In this document: piece by piece, positions 16,479 through 25,383 of the stretch
How the letters are laid out: each line of letters opens with the position of its first letter
How positions within the stretch are numbered: position 1 is the stretch's first letter
DNA from: an uncultured Selenomonas sp.
Lineage (GTDB): Bacteria > Bacillota > Negativicutes > Selenomonadales > Selenomonadaceae
Direction of reading: 5' to 3'
Length of the DNA stretch: 64,000 nucleotides
NCBI GenBank assembly: GCA_947167105.1
Contig: CAMVGU010000001.1
Span: 62,001-126,000, forward strand
Made by a program: the position numbers and the translations under genes
The notes under the pieces: model-generated
What the model saw: the letters and a program-made list of their open reading frames with translations, nothing else
What the model was told of the DNA's origin: nothing
Database searches by the model: none

Positions 16479-17257
16479 TCTTTGTGGCTGCCGGAACCCA
16501 GGATGGGCGAGAACTGGTTGATACCTTGCTGGACAGTGGTTGCGAGGTCGCGGCTTCAGTCGTCAGCCATTACGGTGAACAACTGCTGGGGGGCGGGCGT
16601 AAGCCACGCCTGCTGATCAATGACAAGCCGCTGAGCAGCGAAGCCATGCAGGAATATTTCAGGGAGCATGGCGTGACCCTGTGCATAGATGCGAGCCATC
16701 CCTACGCAGTAAATGTCTCAGAGAATGCCATGGCTGTCTGCAGGGCCCTGGGTGTGCCTTATCTGCGCTTCGAGCGGGATTTGACAGCACTTGATTATGA
16801 ACGCATCATCATTGTACACAGTTATGAGGAAGCGGCAGCAGAGGCGGCACGCTGCGGAAGGCGCATCTTCCTGACCACCGGCAGCCGCAATCTGAAAGCC
16901 TTTCTGGAATCTCCGTCTGTAAAAGGCTGTGAGGTTACGGCCAGGGTACTGCCCACGGCGAAAGTGATTGCGCTCTGCGAGCGCCAGGGGCTGACACCGG
17001 GGCAGATTGTTGCAATGCAGGGCCCGTTTTCCACTGAACTGAATGCAGCAATGTTTCGTCATTATGAAGCGGATGTCATTGTCACAAAAAACAGCGGCAC
17101 TCTGGGCGGCACTGACACGAAACTGCTGGCAGCGTCCCGCCTGGGGCTGCCGGTGGTTCTGATTGACCGCCCGCAACTGGCTTATGAGCACATAGCACGA
17201 AGTTTCAGCGAAGTGCTGAAGTTTGTGCGTGAGCATGGGAAGGAGCAGCAGAGCTGA
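16475..17257 (+). CDS. cbiJ: Cobalt-precorrin-6A reductase
   Basis: A 260-residue CbiJ/CobK reductase, which reduces the corrin macrocycle with NAD(P)H. The N-terminus reads MIFVAAGTQDGRELVDTLLDSG, with DASHPYAVNVSENA, YLRFERD, IFLTTGSRNLKAF, RVLPTAKVIALCE, MQGPFSTELN and VTKNSGTLGGTDTKLLAA further on, all family hallmarks. The start overlaps cbiH (ATGA) and the stop shares one base with cbiC (TGATG), so all three are probably coupled. Confidence 0.95.
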   Translation: MIFVAAGTQDGRELVDTLLDSGCEVAASVVSHYGEQLLGGGRKPRLLINDKPLSSEAMQEYFREHGVTLCIDASHPYAVNVSENAMAVCRALGVPYLRFERDLTALDYERIIIVHSYEEAAAEAARCGRRIFLTTGSRNLKAFLESPSVKGCEVTARVLPTAKVIALCERQGLTPGQIVAMQGPFSTELNAAMFRHYEADVIVTKNSGTLGGTDTKLLAASRLGLPVVLIDRPQLAYEHIARSFSEVLKFVREHGKEQQS

Positions 17258-17892
17258 TGGATTATATTAAGCAGCCTATAGAAATCGAGAACCGCAGCAT
17301 GGAGATCATCGCCCCCCATTTGCAGGGGCTGGGCTTGGATGAAGCGGCCACCAAGGTCTTTTCGCGTATCATCCATGCATCGGGAGATGTGGGCTATGCC
17401 CCGCTGATACATATCCATCCCCGTGCGATAGCAGCGGCACAGAAAGCGTTGCAGGCAGGCTGCGACATCTACACGGATGTGGAGATGGTGCGCACCGGCA
17501 TCAATAAGCGCAAGCTGGCTCAGTTCGGCGGCAGTGTATACTGCCAGGTCGCAGAACCGGGGATTGCGGAAGCAGCCAAAGCGGCTGATATCACTCGTTC
17601 TATGGCGGCAATGCGAGCCTTTGGCCACAGGATGGACGGGCAGATTATCGCTATCGGCAATGCGCCGACGGCATTGTTTGAAGTTTTGCGCCTGGTGGGG
17701 GAGGAAAATCTTTGTCCTGCCTGCATCATTGGCATACCCGTGGGCTTTGTGGGAGCGGCAGATTCAAAAAAAGCCCTGGCAGAGCAGCAGACGATACCAT
17801 ATATCACGGTGGAAGGCACGAAAGGCGGCAGCCCTATAGCTGTTGCGGCTGTCAATGCCATCATGTACCTGCTGGATAATTCGCGTTCCTGA
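17257..17892 (+). CDS. cbiC: Cobalt-precorrin-8 methylmutase
   Basis: A 211-residue CbiC/CobH methylmutase that moves the methyl group from C11 to C12 to give cobyrinic acid. Motifs: IENRSMEIIAPHL, RIIHASGDVGYA containing the active-site His, TDVEMVRTGINKR, GNAPTALFEVLRLV and PVGFVGAADSKKAL. It starts on the base shared with the cbiJ stop. A 30-base gap follows before cbiA. Confidence 0.96.
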   Translation: MDYIKQPIEIENRSMEIIAPHLQGLGLDEAATKVFSRIIHASGDVGYAPLIHIHPRAIAAAQKALQAGCDIYTDVEMVRTGINKRKLAQFGGSVYCQVAEPGIAEAAKAADITRSMAAMRAFGHRMDGQIIAIGNAPTALFEVLRLVGEENLCPACIIGIPVGFVGAADSKKALAEQQTIPYITVEGTKGGSPIAVAAVNAIMYLLDNSRS

Positions 17893-17922
17893 ATCCTGTA
17901 CTGATGTTCGAGGAGCCTAAGC

Positions 17923-19305
17923 ATGCAGAAACATATCCCCCGCTTGGTAATAGCGGCGACTCAATCCGGGGCAGGCAAGACTACCCTGACAACAGGGTTA
18001 TTGGCAGTTCTGGCTGCACGCGGCATCAGGGTGCAGTCTTTCAAGGCAGGTCCGGATTATATTGATCCCGGCTATCATCAACTGGCCACGGGACGGCCTG
18101 GGCAAAATCTGGATACATGGCTGATGCCGAGGACAGTACTGCCCTCGGCTTTTGCTGGCGCCATGGCTGAGGCAGAACTGGCTGTCATCGAAGGTGTAAT
18201 GGGCCTGTATGACGGAGGACGTCAGGGCATCAGTTCCACAGCGGAAATAGCCAAGTTGCTGGAAGCTCCGGTGTTGCTTGTCATTGATGCAAAATCCATG
18301 GGAACTTCGGCGGCGGCGCTGGCATTGGGGTTCCGCGAATATGACAGGGAGGTGCAGCTGGCCGGCGTACTCCTGAACCGTGTCGGCTCTGCGACTCATG
18401 AGGCCCTATTGCGGGAGGCAATGGCAGGGATTGGCCTGCCGGTCTACGGCGTCCTGCATCGGGACGCGCAGTTGCAGTTGCCGGAGCGGCATCTGGGCCT
18501 GACACCGGTGGCGGAGAACAGCGAACGCGATGCGGCACGTCAGGCGGTGGCGGCAATGGGTGAAGCAGTGGCACGGCAAGTGGATGTAGACGGCATCCTG
18601 GAACTGGCCAGGGGGGCTGGCAAGCTGGAGATTGGGGACGGCCTTGTGCTGCAGAGTGAGGCGAAGCCAATCTGCCGCATAGCTGTGGCCCAGGACGAGG
18701 CGTTCTCATTTTACTATCCAGCCAGTTTGCAGGTGCTGGAGCGTTGCGGCGCAGAGCTTGTATCCTTCAGTCCGCTGCATGACAGAAAACTGCCTGAAGC
18801 GGATGGCCTGCTGCTGGGCGGCGGTTTCCCGGAGATGTTTGCTGCCGGGCTGGAGCAGAACGCGGGTATGCGTGATTCTGTGCGGCAGGCTGCGGAAGCC
18901 GGCATGCCTGTTTATGCCGAATGCGGTGGCTATATGTACCTGCTGGAGGCTCTGCAGGACTTTGCGGGGGTGCGCCATGAAATGGCTGGTGTATTGACTG
19001 GCACAGCCGTGATGAGCCAAAGGCTGCAGACAGTGGGCTACATAGAGGCTGTCCAGCAACTGGACACGGTGCTGGGACAAAAGGGGCTGGTTCTGCGCGG
19101 TCATGAGTTCCACTTTTCGACGGAGCAGGAGTCGGCAGAGAGTGCAAGGCCGCTGCTTTTCCGCCGCATGCGCAATAATGAGCGCTATCTGGCGGGACAA
19201 AGCAGGAAAAATGTGCTCGCCTCTTACCTGCACATACATTTCGCCGGCTGTCCGGAGGCAGCGAGGCATTTTGTGGAGGCATGCAAAAATTGGCGGCAAA
19301 ATTGA
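17923..19305 (+). CDS. cbiA: Cobyrinate a,c-diamide synthase
   Basis: A 460-residue glutamine- and ATP-dependent amidotransferase (CbiA/CobB) that amidates the a and c side chains. The N-terminal ATP-binding half shows ATQSGAGKTTLTTGL and FKAGPDYIDPGYH. The C-terminal class I glutaminase half shows LLLGGGFPEMFA, the nucleophile Cys in YAECGGYMYL, and the late His region LASYLHIHFAGCPE. SD GAGGAG lies upstream of ATG 17923. Its 3' end overlaps cobU by 25 bases. Confidence 0.95.
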   Translation: MQKHIPRLVIAATQSGAGKTTLTTGLLAVLAARGIRVQSFKAGPDYIDPGYHQLATGRPGQNLDTWLMPRTVLPSAFAGAMAEAELAVIEGVMGLYDGGRQGISSTAEIAKLLEAPVLLVIDAKSMGTSAAALALGFREYDREVQLAGVLLNRVGSATHEALLREAMAGIGLPVYGVLHRDAQLQLPERHLGLTPVAENSERDAARQAVAAMGEAVARQVDVDGILELARGAGKLEIGDGLVLQSEAKPICRIAVAQDEAFSFYYPASLQVLERCGAELVSFSPLHDRKLPEADGLLLGGGFPEMFAAGLEQNAGMRDSVRQAAEAGMPVYAECGGYMYLLEALQDFAGVRHEMAGVLTGTAVMSQRLQTVGYIEAVQQLDTVLGQKGLVLRGHEFHFSTEQESAESARPLLFRRMRNNERYLAGQSRKNVLASYLHIHFAGCPEAARHFVEACKNWRQN

Positions 19306-19913
19306 TATTGGTAACCGGTGGAGCGCGCTCCGGCAAATCACGATTTGCGGAGAATTATGCAGAGGCCGCCGGAGGTATGGAGCCAGGCAGCCTGGCCTAT
19401 ATTGCGACAGCTCTGGCCTTTGACGAAGAAATGCGCTTCCGCATAGATAGGCACAGGGCAAGGCGAGGCGCTCCCTGGCAGACATATGAGGCTCCGGGGG
19501 AGCAGGAAGCGATTCAGGCTTTGCTTGAGTCGGGAAAGCGGCATAAGGCTGTGCTGTTTGATTGCGTGACACTGTATCTGAGCAACATCCTTTGCAGCTG
19601 TTCTGAGGCAGAGCTGGCAGATGAGAGCGGTCTGTACGCAAGGACACAGGAAGCGGTGCAGAGACTAATAGATGCAGCCAGAAGCGCGGTACAGGCACGG
19701 GCCGTGATTTTTGTGACCAATGAGGTTGGGGCAGGCATCGTGCCTGAGAACCAACTGGCACGACGCTACCGCGATCTGGCCGGTCTGGCTAATGCACAAC
19801 TGGCGGAGGCAGCCGCTGCGGCTTATCTGTGCGTGTGCGGGCAGGCCGTAAATGTAAAGGCACTGGCTAAGACGGCGGCGCAAGCCGTATCAGCAGATTT
19901 GGGGGATTTTTGA
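19281..19913 (+). CDS. cobU: Adenosylcobinamide kinase / guanylyltransferase
   Basis: A 210-residue bifunctional CobU, which phosphorylates adenosylcobinamide and then transfers GMP to it during nucleotide-loop assembly. The P-loop LVTGGARSGKSRFAE is near the N-terminus, then YIATALAFDEEMRFRI with RHRARRG containing the guanylylated His region, and VTNEVGAGIVPENQLARRYRDLAG near the end. SD GGAGG sits inside the cbiA 3' end, 3-8 bases before ATG 19281. Confidence 0.95.
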   Translation: MQKLAAKLILVTGGARSGKSRFAENYAEAAGGMEPGSLAYIATALAFDEEMRFRIDRHRARRGAPWQTYEAPGEQEAIQALLESGKRHKAVLFDCVTLYLSNILCSCSEAELADESGLYARTQEAVQRLIDAARSAVQARAVIFVTNEVGAGIVPENQLARRYRDLAGLANAQLAEAAAAAYLCVCGQAVNVKALAKTAAQAVSADLGDF

Positions 19914-21454
19914 TGTCTGAGGTAATCATGCTGATGGGAACCAGCTCCCATGTGGGCAAGAGCATCATTACGACGGCACTCTGCCGCATCTTCCGGCAAC
20001 AAGGACGCAAGGTTGCGCCTTTCAAGGCACAGAACATGGCCTTAAATTCCTATGTGACCAGGGAAGGGCTGGAAATGGGACGTGCCCAGGTGGCTCAGGC
20101 AGAAGCAGCAGGGCTGGAGCCGGAAGTGGATATGAACCCAGTGCTGCTAAAGCCGACTGGGCATACCTCCTCCCAGGTGGTGCTGAATGGCCGTCCCCTG
20201 GGCAATATGAGTGCGCGGGAGTATCACACTGGCTATTCCTTGCAGGCATTCGGGGCAGTAAAAGAGGCATTGGCTCGTTTGCAGGCCAGGTACGATACGC
20301 TGGTCATTGAGGGAGCAGGCAGCCCCGCCGAAGTCAACTTGAAGGCCAATGACATCGTGAATATGCGCGTGGCGAAATACCTGCAGGCACCTGTGCTGCT
20401 GATTGCGGATATCGACCGCGGCGGCGCCCTGGCTGCGCTGGTCGGTACGCTGGAGTTATTGGATGCGGACGAACGGGCGCTCGTAAAGGGGCTGGTTATC
20501 AATAAATTCCGTGGAGATGTGAGTCTTTTGACACCGGCGCTGGATTTCTTGGAGGAGAAAACCGGCAAGCCGGTGCTGGGGGTGGTGCCCCATATAGAGG
20601 ATTTGGGCATTGACGATGAGGATTCTGTCTCACTGGAGGAAAAGCGGACTGCACCGGCAGCAGATGCCGAGTTCATACAGATTGCAGTGCTGCAGACACC
20701 GAAAATCTCGAATTTCACAGATTTTGCCGCGCTTGAGGCGGAGCCGGACGTGCAGCTCTATTATGTGCAGGATGTTGCCGGACTGGGCAAACCCGATTTA
20801 ATCATTCTGCCCGGCTCGAAGAATACGACGGAAGACCTCATCTATCTGCAGGAAAGCAGACTGGCCGATGCTGTGGCAGGATGTGTCGGTGTCGGTACGC
20901 CGCTCATGGGCATTTGCGGAGGCTATCAGATGCTGGGTGAGCGTATATGCGACCCGTTGCACACAGAGTCGGAGCATGACGAAATAACCGGGCTGGGCTA
21001 TCTGCCGATGCGCACGACCTTCGCGGCGGAGAAGCTGACCGTGCAGGTCACGGCTGATTGTCCGGAGCTGCCTTTTATGGGTGAGAAGCCTATTGCAGCA
21101 CAGGGACTGCCGGGTTATGAAATCCATATGGGGCATACGGAGTTTACCGGTGAGGTGCGGCACCCCTTCCATATTGTCAGCAAGGCAGAGACAGCCGCAG
21201 ATAGCTGGGATGGGGCGCTGAGCAGAGATGGACTGGTGCTGGGTACTTATATCCATGGCATCTTCGATCATGATGCTTTCCGCCGGGCCCTGCTGAACCG
21301 CCTGCGCAGCCGCAAGGGGCTGTCGGAGCTGGGCATCCAGTGCAATAGGCGTGCGGAGAAGGAAAAGGCATATGACCGTCTGGCCAGGATTGTGCGCGAG
21401 TCACTGGATATGCAGAAACTGGCGCAGATTATGGGGGAGGCCGGCACATGCTGA
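19913..21454 (+). CDS. cobQ: Cobyric acid synthase (CobQ/CbiP)
   Basis: A 513-residue amidotransferase that amidates the b, d, e and g side chains of adenosylcobyrinate a,c-diamide. I use ATG 19913, 6 bases after GGGGGA; the TTG at 19910 is less likely. The ATP half has MLMGTSSHVGKSIITTAL, FKAQNMALNSYVT and VIEGAGSPAEVNLK; the glutaminase half has LPGSKNTTEDL, GICGGYQMLGE with the nucleophile Cys, and GTYIHGIFDHD with the catalytic His. The gene overlaps cobU by one base and cbiB by 7. Confidence 0.95.
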   Translation: MSEVIMLMGTSSHVGKSIITTALCRIFRQQGRKVAPFKAQNMALNSYVTREGLEMGRAQVAQAEAAGLEPEVDMNPVLLKPTGHTSSQVVLNGRPLGNMSAREYHTGYSLQAFGAVKEALARLQARYDTLVIEGAGSPAEVNLKANDIVNMRVAKYLQAPVLLIADIDRGGALAALVGTLELLDADERALVKGLVINKFRGDVSLLTPALDFLEEKTGKPVLGVVPHIEDLGIDDEDSVSLEEKRTAPAADAEFIQIAVLQTPKISNFTDFAALEAEPDVQLYYVQDVAGLGKPDLIILPGSKNTTEDLIYLQESRLADAVAGCVGVGTPLMGICGGYQMLGERICDPLHTESEHDEITGLGYLPMRTTFAAEKLTVQVTADCPELPFMGEKPIAAQGLPGYEIHMGHTEFTGEVRHPFHIVSKAETAADSWDGALSRDGLVLGTYIHGIFDHDAFRRALLNRLRSRKGLSELGIQCNRRAEKEKAYDRLARIVRESLDMQKLAQIMGEAGTC

Positions 21455-22404
21455 CAGCCATGGCCGCTTTCCTGATAGATACAGTTATCGGAGATCCGCG
21501 CACGAAACTGCATCCCGTTGTGCTGATGGGGAATCTGATTGGCTGGCTGGAGCAGGTACTGTACGAGCAAAAGGACAGCGATGGCAGGAAGTTTGCCAAG
21601 GGTGCGTTGCTGGTGCTGCTGGTGCTGCTGGTCTGCTACGCTGCGGCAGCCGGTCTGATGCACTTATCTTATTACCTGCCAGCCTGGGGCAGCGCCCTGG
21701 CTGGAGCCTTCATACTGTCGTTCACGATTTCCCCGAAAAGCCTTGCACAGGCAGGCCGGGAAATCTATTCGCTGCTGACGGACGGCAATCTGGCAGAGGC
21801 CCGCAGGAAGGTGGGCTGGATTGTCGGACGTGATACGGACGAGCTGGATGAGGCTGAGATTGCCAGGGCCACGGTGGAAACCATTGCGGAAAATACCGTG
21901 GATGGCATCATTGCGCCGCTGTTCTTCTTTGCTTTGGGCGGTGTGCCGTTGGCAGTATTGTACCGTGCAGCTAATACGATGGACTCGATGCTCGGCTACA
22001 AGAACGAAAAATATTTGTACTTTGGCCGGGCGGCGGCACGGCTGGACGATGTGCTGGGCCTTTTGCCGGCACGCATTACCGGTGTGCTCTTCGTCACCAG
22101 TGCGGCACTTTTAGGCTATGACGCCCATAATGCGTTTCGCATCATGTGCCGGGATGCCGCCAAGCACCCCAGCCCAAACGGCGGCTATGCGGAAGCCACA
22201 GTGGCCGGTGCCCTGCATATCCGTCTGGGGGGCTATAATTCCTATTTCGGAAAAAAACATTTCCGGGCCTATATGGGCGATGCCTTGGCAGTTACCGCAC
22301 CGCATCACATCTTACGCTGCATCCGTATGATGTACACAGCAACGGTGCTGTTCCTGATTAGCCTGTATTTCGTTTTCAGTTGCTGGGGTTATGCCCTGTA
22401 CTAA
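21448..22404 (+). CDS. cbiB: Adenosylcobinamide-phosphate synthase CbiB
   Basis: A 318-residue polytopic membrane protein (CbiB/CobD) that attaches the aminopropanol linker to cobyric acid. Typical features: DTVIGDPRTKLHPVVLMGNLIGWLE at the N-terminus, GRDTDELDEAEIARATVETIAENTVDGIIAPLFF in the centre and RDAAKHPSPNGGYAEATVAGAL near residue 240. Several hydrophobic segments fit an inner-membrane location. ATG 21448 overlaps the cobQ stop. Confidence 0.95.
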   Translation: MLTAMAAFLIDTVIGDPRTKLHPVVLMGNLIGWLEQVLYEQKDSDGRKFAKGALLVLLVLLVCYAAAAGLMHLSYYLPAWGSALAGAFILSFTISPKSLAQAGREIYSLLTDGNLAEARRKVGWIVGRDTDELDEAEIARATVETIAENTVDGIIAPLFFFALGGVPLAVLYRAANTMDSMLGYKNEKYLYFGRAAARLDDVLGLLPARITGVLFVTSAALLGYDAHNAFRIMCRDAAKHPSPNGGYAEATVAGALHIRLGGYNSYFGKKHFRAYMGDALAVTAPHHILRCIRMMYTATVLFLISLYFVFSCWGYALY

Positions 22405-22425
22405 TCTGCACGGAGGATGACGATT

Positions 22426-23193
22426 TTGCGTTCATTTCTGGTTGCGCTGCAGTTTCTGACCCGTATTCAGCTAGTACGGCAGGAACAGCTTACTGTTGAG
22501 GACTTTGGCCGCTCTACGCGTTGCTTTCCGCTGGTTGGCGTCGTACTGGGCTTTATTTACATGCTGACGGTTTTTGTTACAGCCGGTTTTCTGCCCTGGG
22601 AGAATTTCAATGTGACCGTTTGGTTGCTTGTGACCGTGATTCTGACTGGTGGCCTGCATTATGACGGCTTTATGGATACGGTGGATGGCTTGTTCTCCGG
22701 GCGCAGCCGGGAGCGCATGCTGGAAATCATGCGTGACAGCCGGGTAGGCTCTTTTGGGGCGCTTGCTGCCATGTGTCTGCTGCTTTTCAACTGGACTGCC
22801 ATGAGGGATATTCCCATCCTGATGAGCATGACCGCACTCTTTGTGATGCCGATTATAGGCCGCATGGCCATGGTACTGGCCATATACGCATTTCCCTATG
22901 CCCGTCCCGAAGGCATGGGGAAGGCATTTGCTGATATGGTTGACAAAAAAGCTGTCAGTATTGCGGGTGTGACCACTGCGCTGTTTGTGCTGCCCTGGGG
23001 ACAAAGCGCCGCCTTGGCATTGCTTCTGGGAATCGGTTTTGGCCTGTTGCTGGCAGCCTATATTGCCCGCAAGCTGGGAGGATTGACCGGTGATGCTTAC
23101 GGTGCCGTTGAGCTGCTGACAGAATCCTTTGTGCTGTTCGTGTTCCTGTGGGCACCGCATTTGCCAGGGGGCATGGAAATATTATGGCGTTAA
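22426..23193 (+). CDS. cobS: Adenosylcobinamide-GDP ribazoletransferase
   Basis: A 255-residue membrane enzyme that joins adenosylcobinamide-GDP and alpha-ribazole in the last assembly step. I start it at TTG 22426: SD GGAGG (22412-22416) is 9 bases upstream, while the ATG at 22417 directly abuts the SD. This gives the usual CobS N-terminus MRSFLVALQFLTRI. Other motifs: YDGFMDTVDGLFSGRSRERMLEIMRDSRVGSFGA and TGDAYGAVELLTE. It is the last gene of the operon, 2 bases before a strong terminator. cobT and cobC are not nearby. Confidence 0.93.
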   Translation: MRSFLVALQFLTRIQLVRQEQLTVEDFGRSTRCFPLVGVVLGFIYMLTVFVTAGFLPWENFNVTVWLLVTVILTGGLHYDGFMDTVDGLFSGRSRERMLEIMRDSRVGSFGALAAMCLLLFNWTAMRDIPILMSMTALFVMPIIGRMAMVLAIYAFPYARPEGMGKAFADMVDKKAVSIAGVTTALFVLPWGQSAALALLLGIGFGLLLAAYIARKLGGLTGDAYGAVELLTESFVLFVFLWAPHLPGGMEILWR

Positions 23194-23195
23194 GT

Positions 23196-23223
23196 ATCCT
23201 CCTTGCTGCAAGGAGGATTTTTT
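23196..23223 (+). terminator. Rho-independent terminator after cobS
   Basis: A perfect 10-bp stem (ATCCTCCTTG / CAAGGAGGAT) with a 3-base loop (CTG), followed by six T. It starts 2 bases after the cobS stop and should end the cobalamin operon transcript. Confidence 0.93.
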
Positions 23224-23238
23224 GTAGCATTCAGGGGG

Positions 23239-23277
23239 TTGCAAGCGTTATTTTCATGTGTTATACTGTAACAGTAT
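23239..23277 (+). promoter_or_regulatory. Promoter with palindromic operator ahead of the yerC-his operon
   Basis: A -35 box TTGCAA (23239-23244), a 17-base spacer and a -10 box TATACT (23262-23267). An inverted repeat, ATACTG-TAA-CAGTAT (23263-23277), covers the -10 box and the likely start of transcription. A DNA-binding protein of the TrpR family is encoded 45 bases downstream, so autoregulation and control of the his genes is a reasonable inference. Confidence 0.75.
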
Positions 23278-23322
23278 TTCGCACACTAAAGCAATAAAGA
23301 AAGAAAGTCGGGAGGGATTGCT

Positions 23323-23619
23323 GTGGTCAACGAGAAACTGAGGGACGAGCTGACCGATCGGCTGTGCGCTGCTGTGCTGACGCTGAAAACAACGGAGGAG
23401 TGTTATCGATTTTTCGAGGATATATGCACCATCAGCGAGCTTAAGGCAATGTCGCAACGCTTGGAAGTTGCCCATATGTTGGACAGCGGTCATACATACG
23501 AGGACATTGTGGAGAGGACGGGAGCGAGCACCGCGACCATCAGCCGCGTGAAGCGCTGCCTGAACTACGGGGCTGATGGTTATCAGATTGTTTTGCAGCG
23601 CTTGTCAGGAGCGTGTTGA
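23323..23619 (+). CDS. yerC: TrpR/YerC-family transcriptional regulator
   Basis: A 98-residue all-helical DNA-binding protein of the YerC/YecD branch of the Trp-repressor family, starting at GTG 23323 behind SD GGGAGG. The helix-turn-helix is visible as ISELKAMSQRLEVAHML, then GHTYEDIVERTGASTATISRVKRCLNYG. It is the first gene before hisZ (18-base gap), so it is probably the regulator of this histidine operon. As I recall, comparative genomics of Firmicutes has proposed YerC-type proteins as his regulators; that link is established for the family, not shown here. Confidence 0.9.
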   Translation: MVNEKLRDELTDRLCAAVLTLKTTEECYRFFEDICTISELKAMSQRLEVAHMLDSGHTYEDIVERTGASTATISRVKRCLNYGADGYQIVLQRLSGAC

Positions 23620-23637
23620 AATTAAGGGGGAAACAGG

Positions 23638-24828
23638 GTGGAGCAGATGAAGGCAATGCTGGCCATTCCGTATGGCACGAGGGATTTCCTGCCGCTGGAA
23701 GCTACGGAGAAACGCATCATAGAAAGCAAGCTGGCGCGGCTGTTTGCTGGCTGGGGCTATGATGAGGTGGTGACGCCGACCATCGAATATCTGGATACAT
23801 TGACTCGTGGCGCAGGTACTGACCTGGAGCCGCAGCTTTACAAATTGTTTGGCAAGGACAATAAGATACTGGCTTTGCGCCACGAAATGACTACGCCGAT
23901 TGCCCGCCTGGTGGCGAGCCGCTTGCAGGGACAGCCCCTGCCCCTGCGTCTTGCCTATATCAGCAGCGTATTCCGCTCAGAGCAGGCCCAGACGGGGCGG
24001 CAGTGCGAGTTCTATCAGGCGGGCGTCGAGCTGATGGGCGCTGCCAGCGCGGCGGCAGATGCCGAGGTAGTGGCTCTGGCCATTCGTGGCATGCTGGTTG
24101 CCGGACTCAAGGATTTCACGGTCTGCCTGGGACAGGTAGAGTTTGTGAGTGGCGTGATGGAGCAGTATAATCTTTCCGAACAGGCCAGTGACGCGCTGAA
24201 GGAGGCAATGGAAAAGCATGATTTGGTGCTGCTGGAGAATTTAGTGGATGAACTGCAACTGTCTGAACAGGCCAGGCGGGCACTAAAGGAATTGCCGCTT
24301 TTAAGCGGCGGGCAGGAAATGCTTGCCCAGGCCAGGGAACTGGCCCTGAACGCAACCAGCCGCCGGGCACTGGATAACCTGACGGAAATCTATGAGTTGC
24401 TGGAAGCCTATGGCGTGGCTGATTATGTGAAATTTGATCTGGGTATCATACGCGATTTCAGCTATTATACAGGTATGGTTTTTGAGGCATATACGCCGGG
24501 TCTGGGCTTTCCCCTGGCAGGTGGTGGCCGTTATGACCATCTGCTCTCTGACTTCGGCGAGGGCACGGCTTGCCCGGCTACAGGTTTCGCGCTGGGCATC
24601 GAGCGTGTGCTGCTTGCCCTGACCCGGCAGGGATTGCAGCGGCCGGAAGCCGCCAAGGATGTGTATGTGGGCTACGCGCCGGGCAAAATCGCGTCTGCCA
24701 TCAGCAAAGTAACGGAACTGCGGGAAGAAGGCCAGGTGGTGGAACTGGCTGCAGCCCCCGGCACGGAGGCAGAGGCTCGGGCCTTGGCGAATCAGCAGGG
24801 TTACAGCCGGCTGCTCTATCTGCAATGA
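23638..24828 (+). CDS. hisZ: ATP phosphoribosyltransferase regulatory subunit
   Basis: A 396-residue HisRS-like protein without a working aminoacylation role, needed as regulatory subunit for the short HisG. GTG 23638 is 6 bases after SD AAGGGGGA; ATG 23647 is an alternative. Motifs resembling class II synthetase motifs: PYGTRDFLPLEATEKR, TPTIEYLDTL, FRSEQAQTGRQCEFYQAGVELMG, and the late GGGRYDHLLSDFG. The last codons overlap the following HD-domain gene (ATGA). Its partner hisG lies two genes on. Confidence 0.94.
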   Translation: MEQMKAMLAIPYGTRDFLPLEATEKRIIESKLARLFAGWGYDEVVTPTIEYLDTLTRGAGTDLEPQLYKLFGKDNKILALRHEMTTPIARLVASRLQGQPLPLRLAYISSVFRSEQAQTGRQCEFYQAGVELMGAASAAADAEVVALAIRGMLVAGLKDFTVCLGQVEFVSGVMEQYNLSEQASDALKEAMEKHDLVLLENLVDELQLSEQARRALKELPLLSGGQEMLAQARELALNATSRRALDNLTEIYELLEAYGVADYVKFDLGIIRDFSYYTGMVFEAYTPGLGFPLAGGGRYDHLLSDFGEGTACPATGFALGIERVLLALTRQGLQRPEAAKDVYVGYAPGKIASAISKVTELREEGQVVELAAAPGTEAEARALANQQGYSRLLYLQ

Positions 24829-25364
24829 AGGGCAAAAAGCTTGGCCGCCTGGCCCAATTCTGGCGTGCCATTATGGCAAATGTTACGTCTGCAGAATTGG
24901 ACTGGGTGCGCGAGCAGTTGCCGGAAAGGGCTTGGCCGCTTTTCTTGGGTATGCACCCCGCAGACCAGCGTCATGTACTGAATGTGGCCAGGACTGCGCT
25001 GAAATTGGCAGAAGGGGAGCCTGCGGCAGATAAGGCACTGCTTGTACGCTGTGCCTTGCTGCATGATGCAGGACGCAGGCAGGGCATGCTGGATATCTGG
25101 GGCAAGGTTTGGACTGTGCTGGCAGAGCATTATCTGTCCGCCGGGCTGCGCCGGAGTTTGCGGCGCAGGCAGGTACGGTCTGTGCTGGACAGACCGGGTT
25201 ATGCGCTCCATGTGTATGAGGAGCACCCTCGCATGGGGGCGGCAATGTTGCGTGAGCTGGGAATGGCCGCCGAGGCTGAAATTATTGCGCGGCATCATGA
25301 ACCGCCTGCGGAGGACGAGCCGATAGAGCTGACGCTTTTGCGCAGGGCTGATGAGATGAATTGA
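24825..25364 (+). CDS. HD-domain metal-dependent phosphohydrolase in the his operon
   Basis: A 179-residue protein starting at ATG 24825 in the hisZ stop overlap. All HD-domain metal ligands are visible in order: His50, His80-Asp81 (CALLHDAGR), His134 (EEHPRMGA), His157/158 (ARHHEP) and Asp176 (RRADEMN). HD proteins hydrolyse phosphate esters, often of nucleotides. It lies between hisZ and hisG with a 19-base gap to the hisG start, so it is co-transcribed with the pathway. No histidinol-phosphate phosphatase gene is in the window; a link to that step is only a guess. No TM segment. Confidence 0.82.
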   Translation: MKGKKLGRLAQFWRAIMANVTSAELDWVREQLPERAWPLFLGMHPADQRHVLNVARTALKLAEGEPAADKALLVRCALLHDAGRRQGMLDIWGKVWTVLAEHYLSAGLRRSLRRRQVRSVLDRPGYALHVYEEHPRMGAAMLRELGMAAEAEIIARHHEPPAEDEPIELTLLRRADEMN

Positions 25365-25383
25365 GACATTTGGAGGCATGCTT

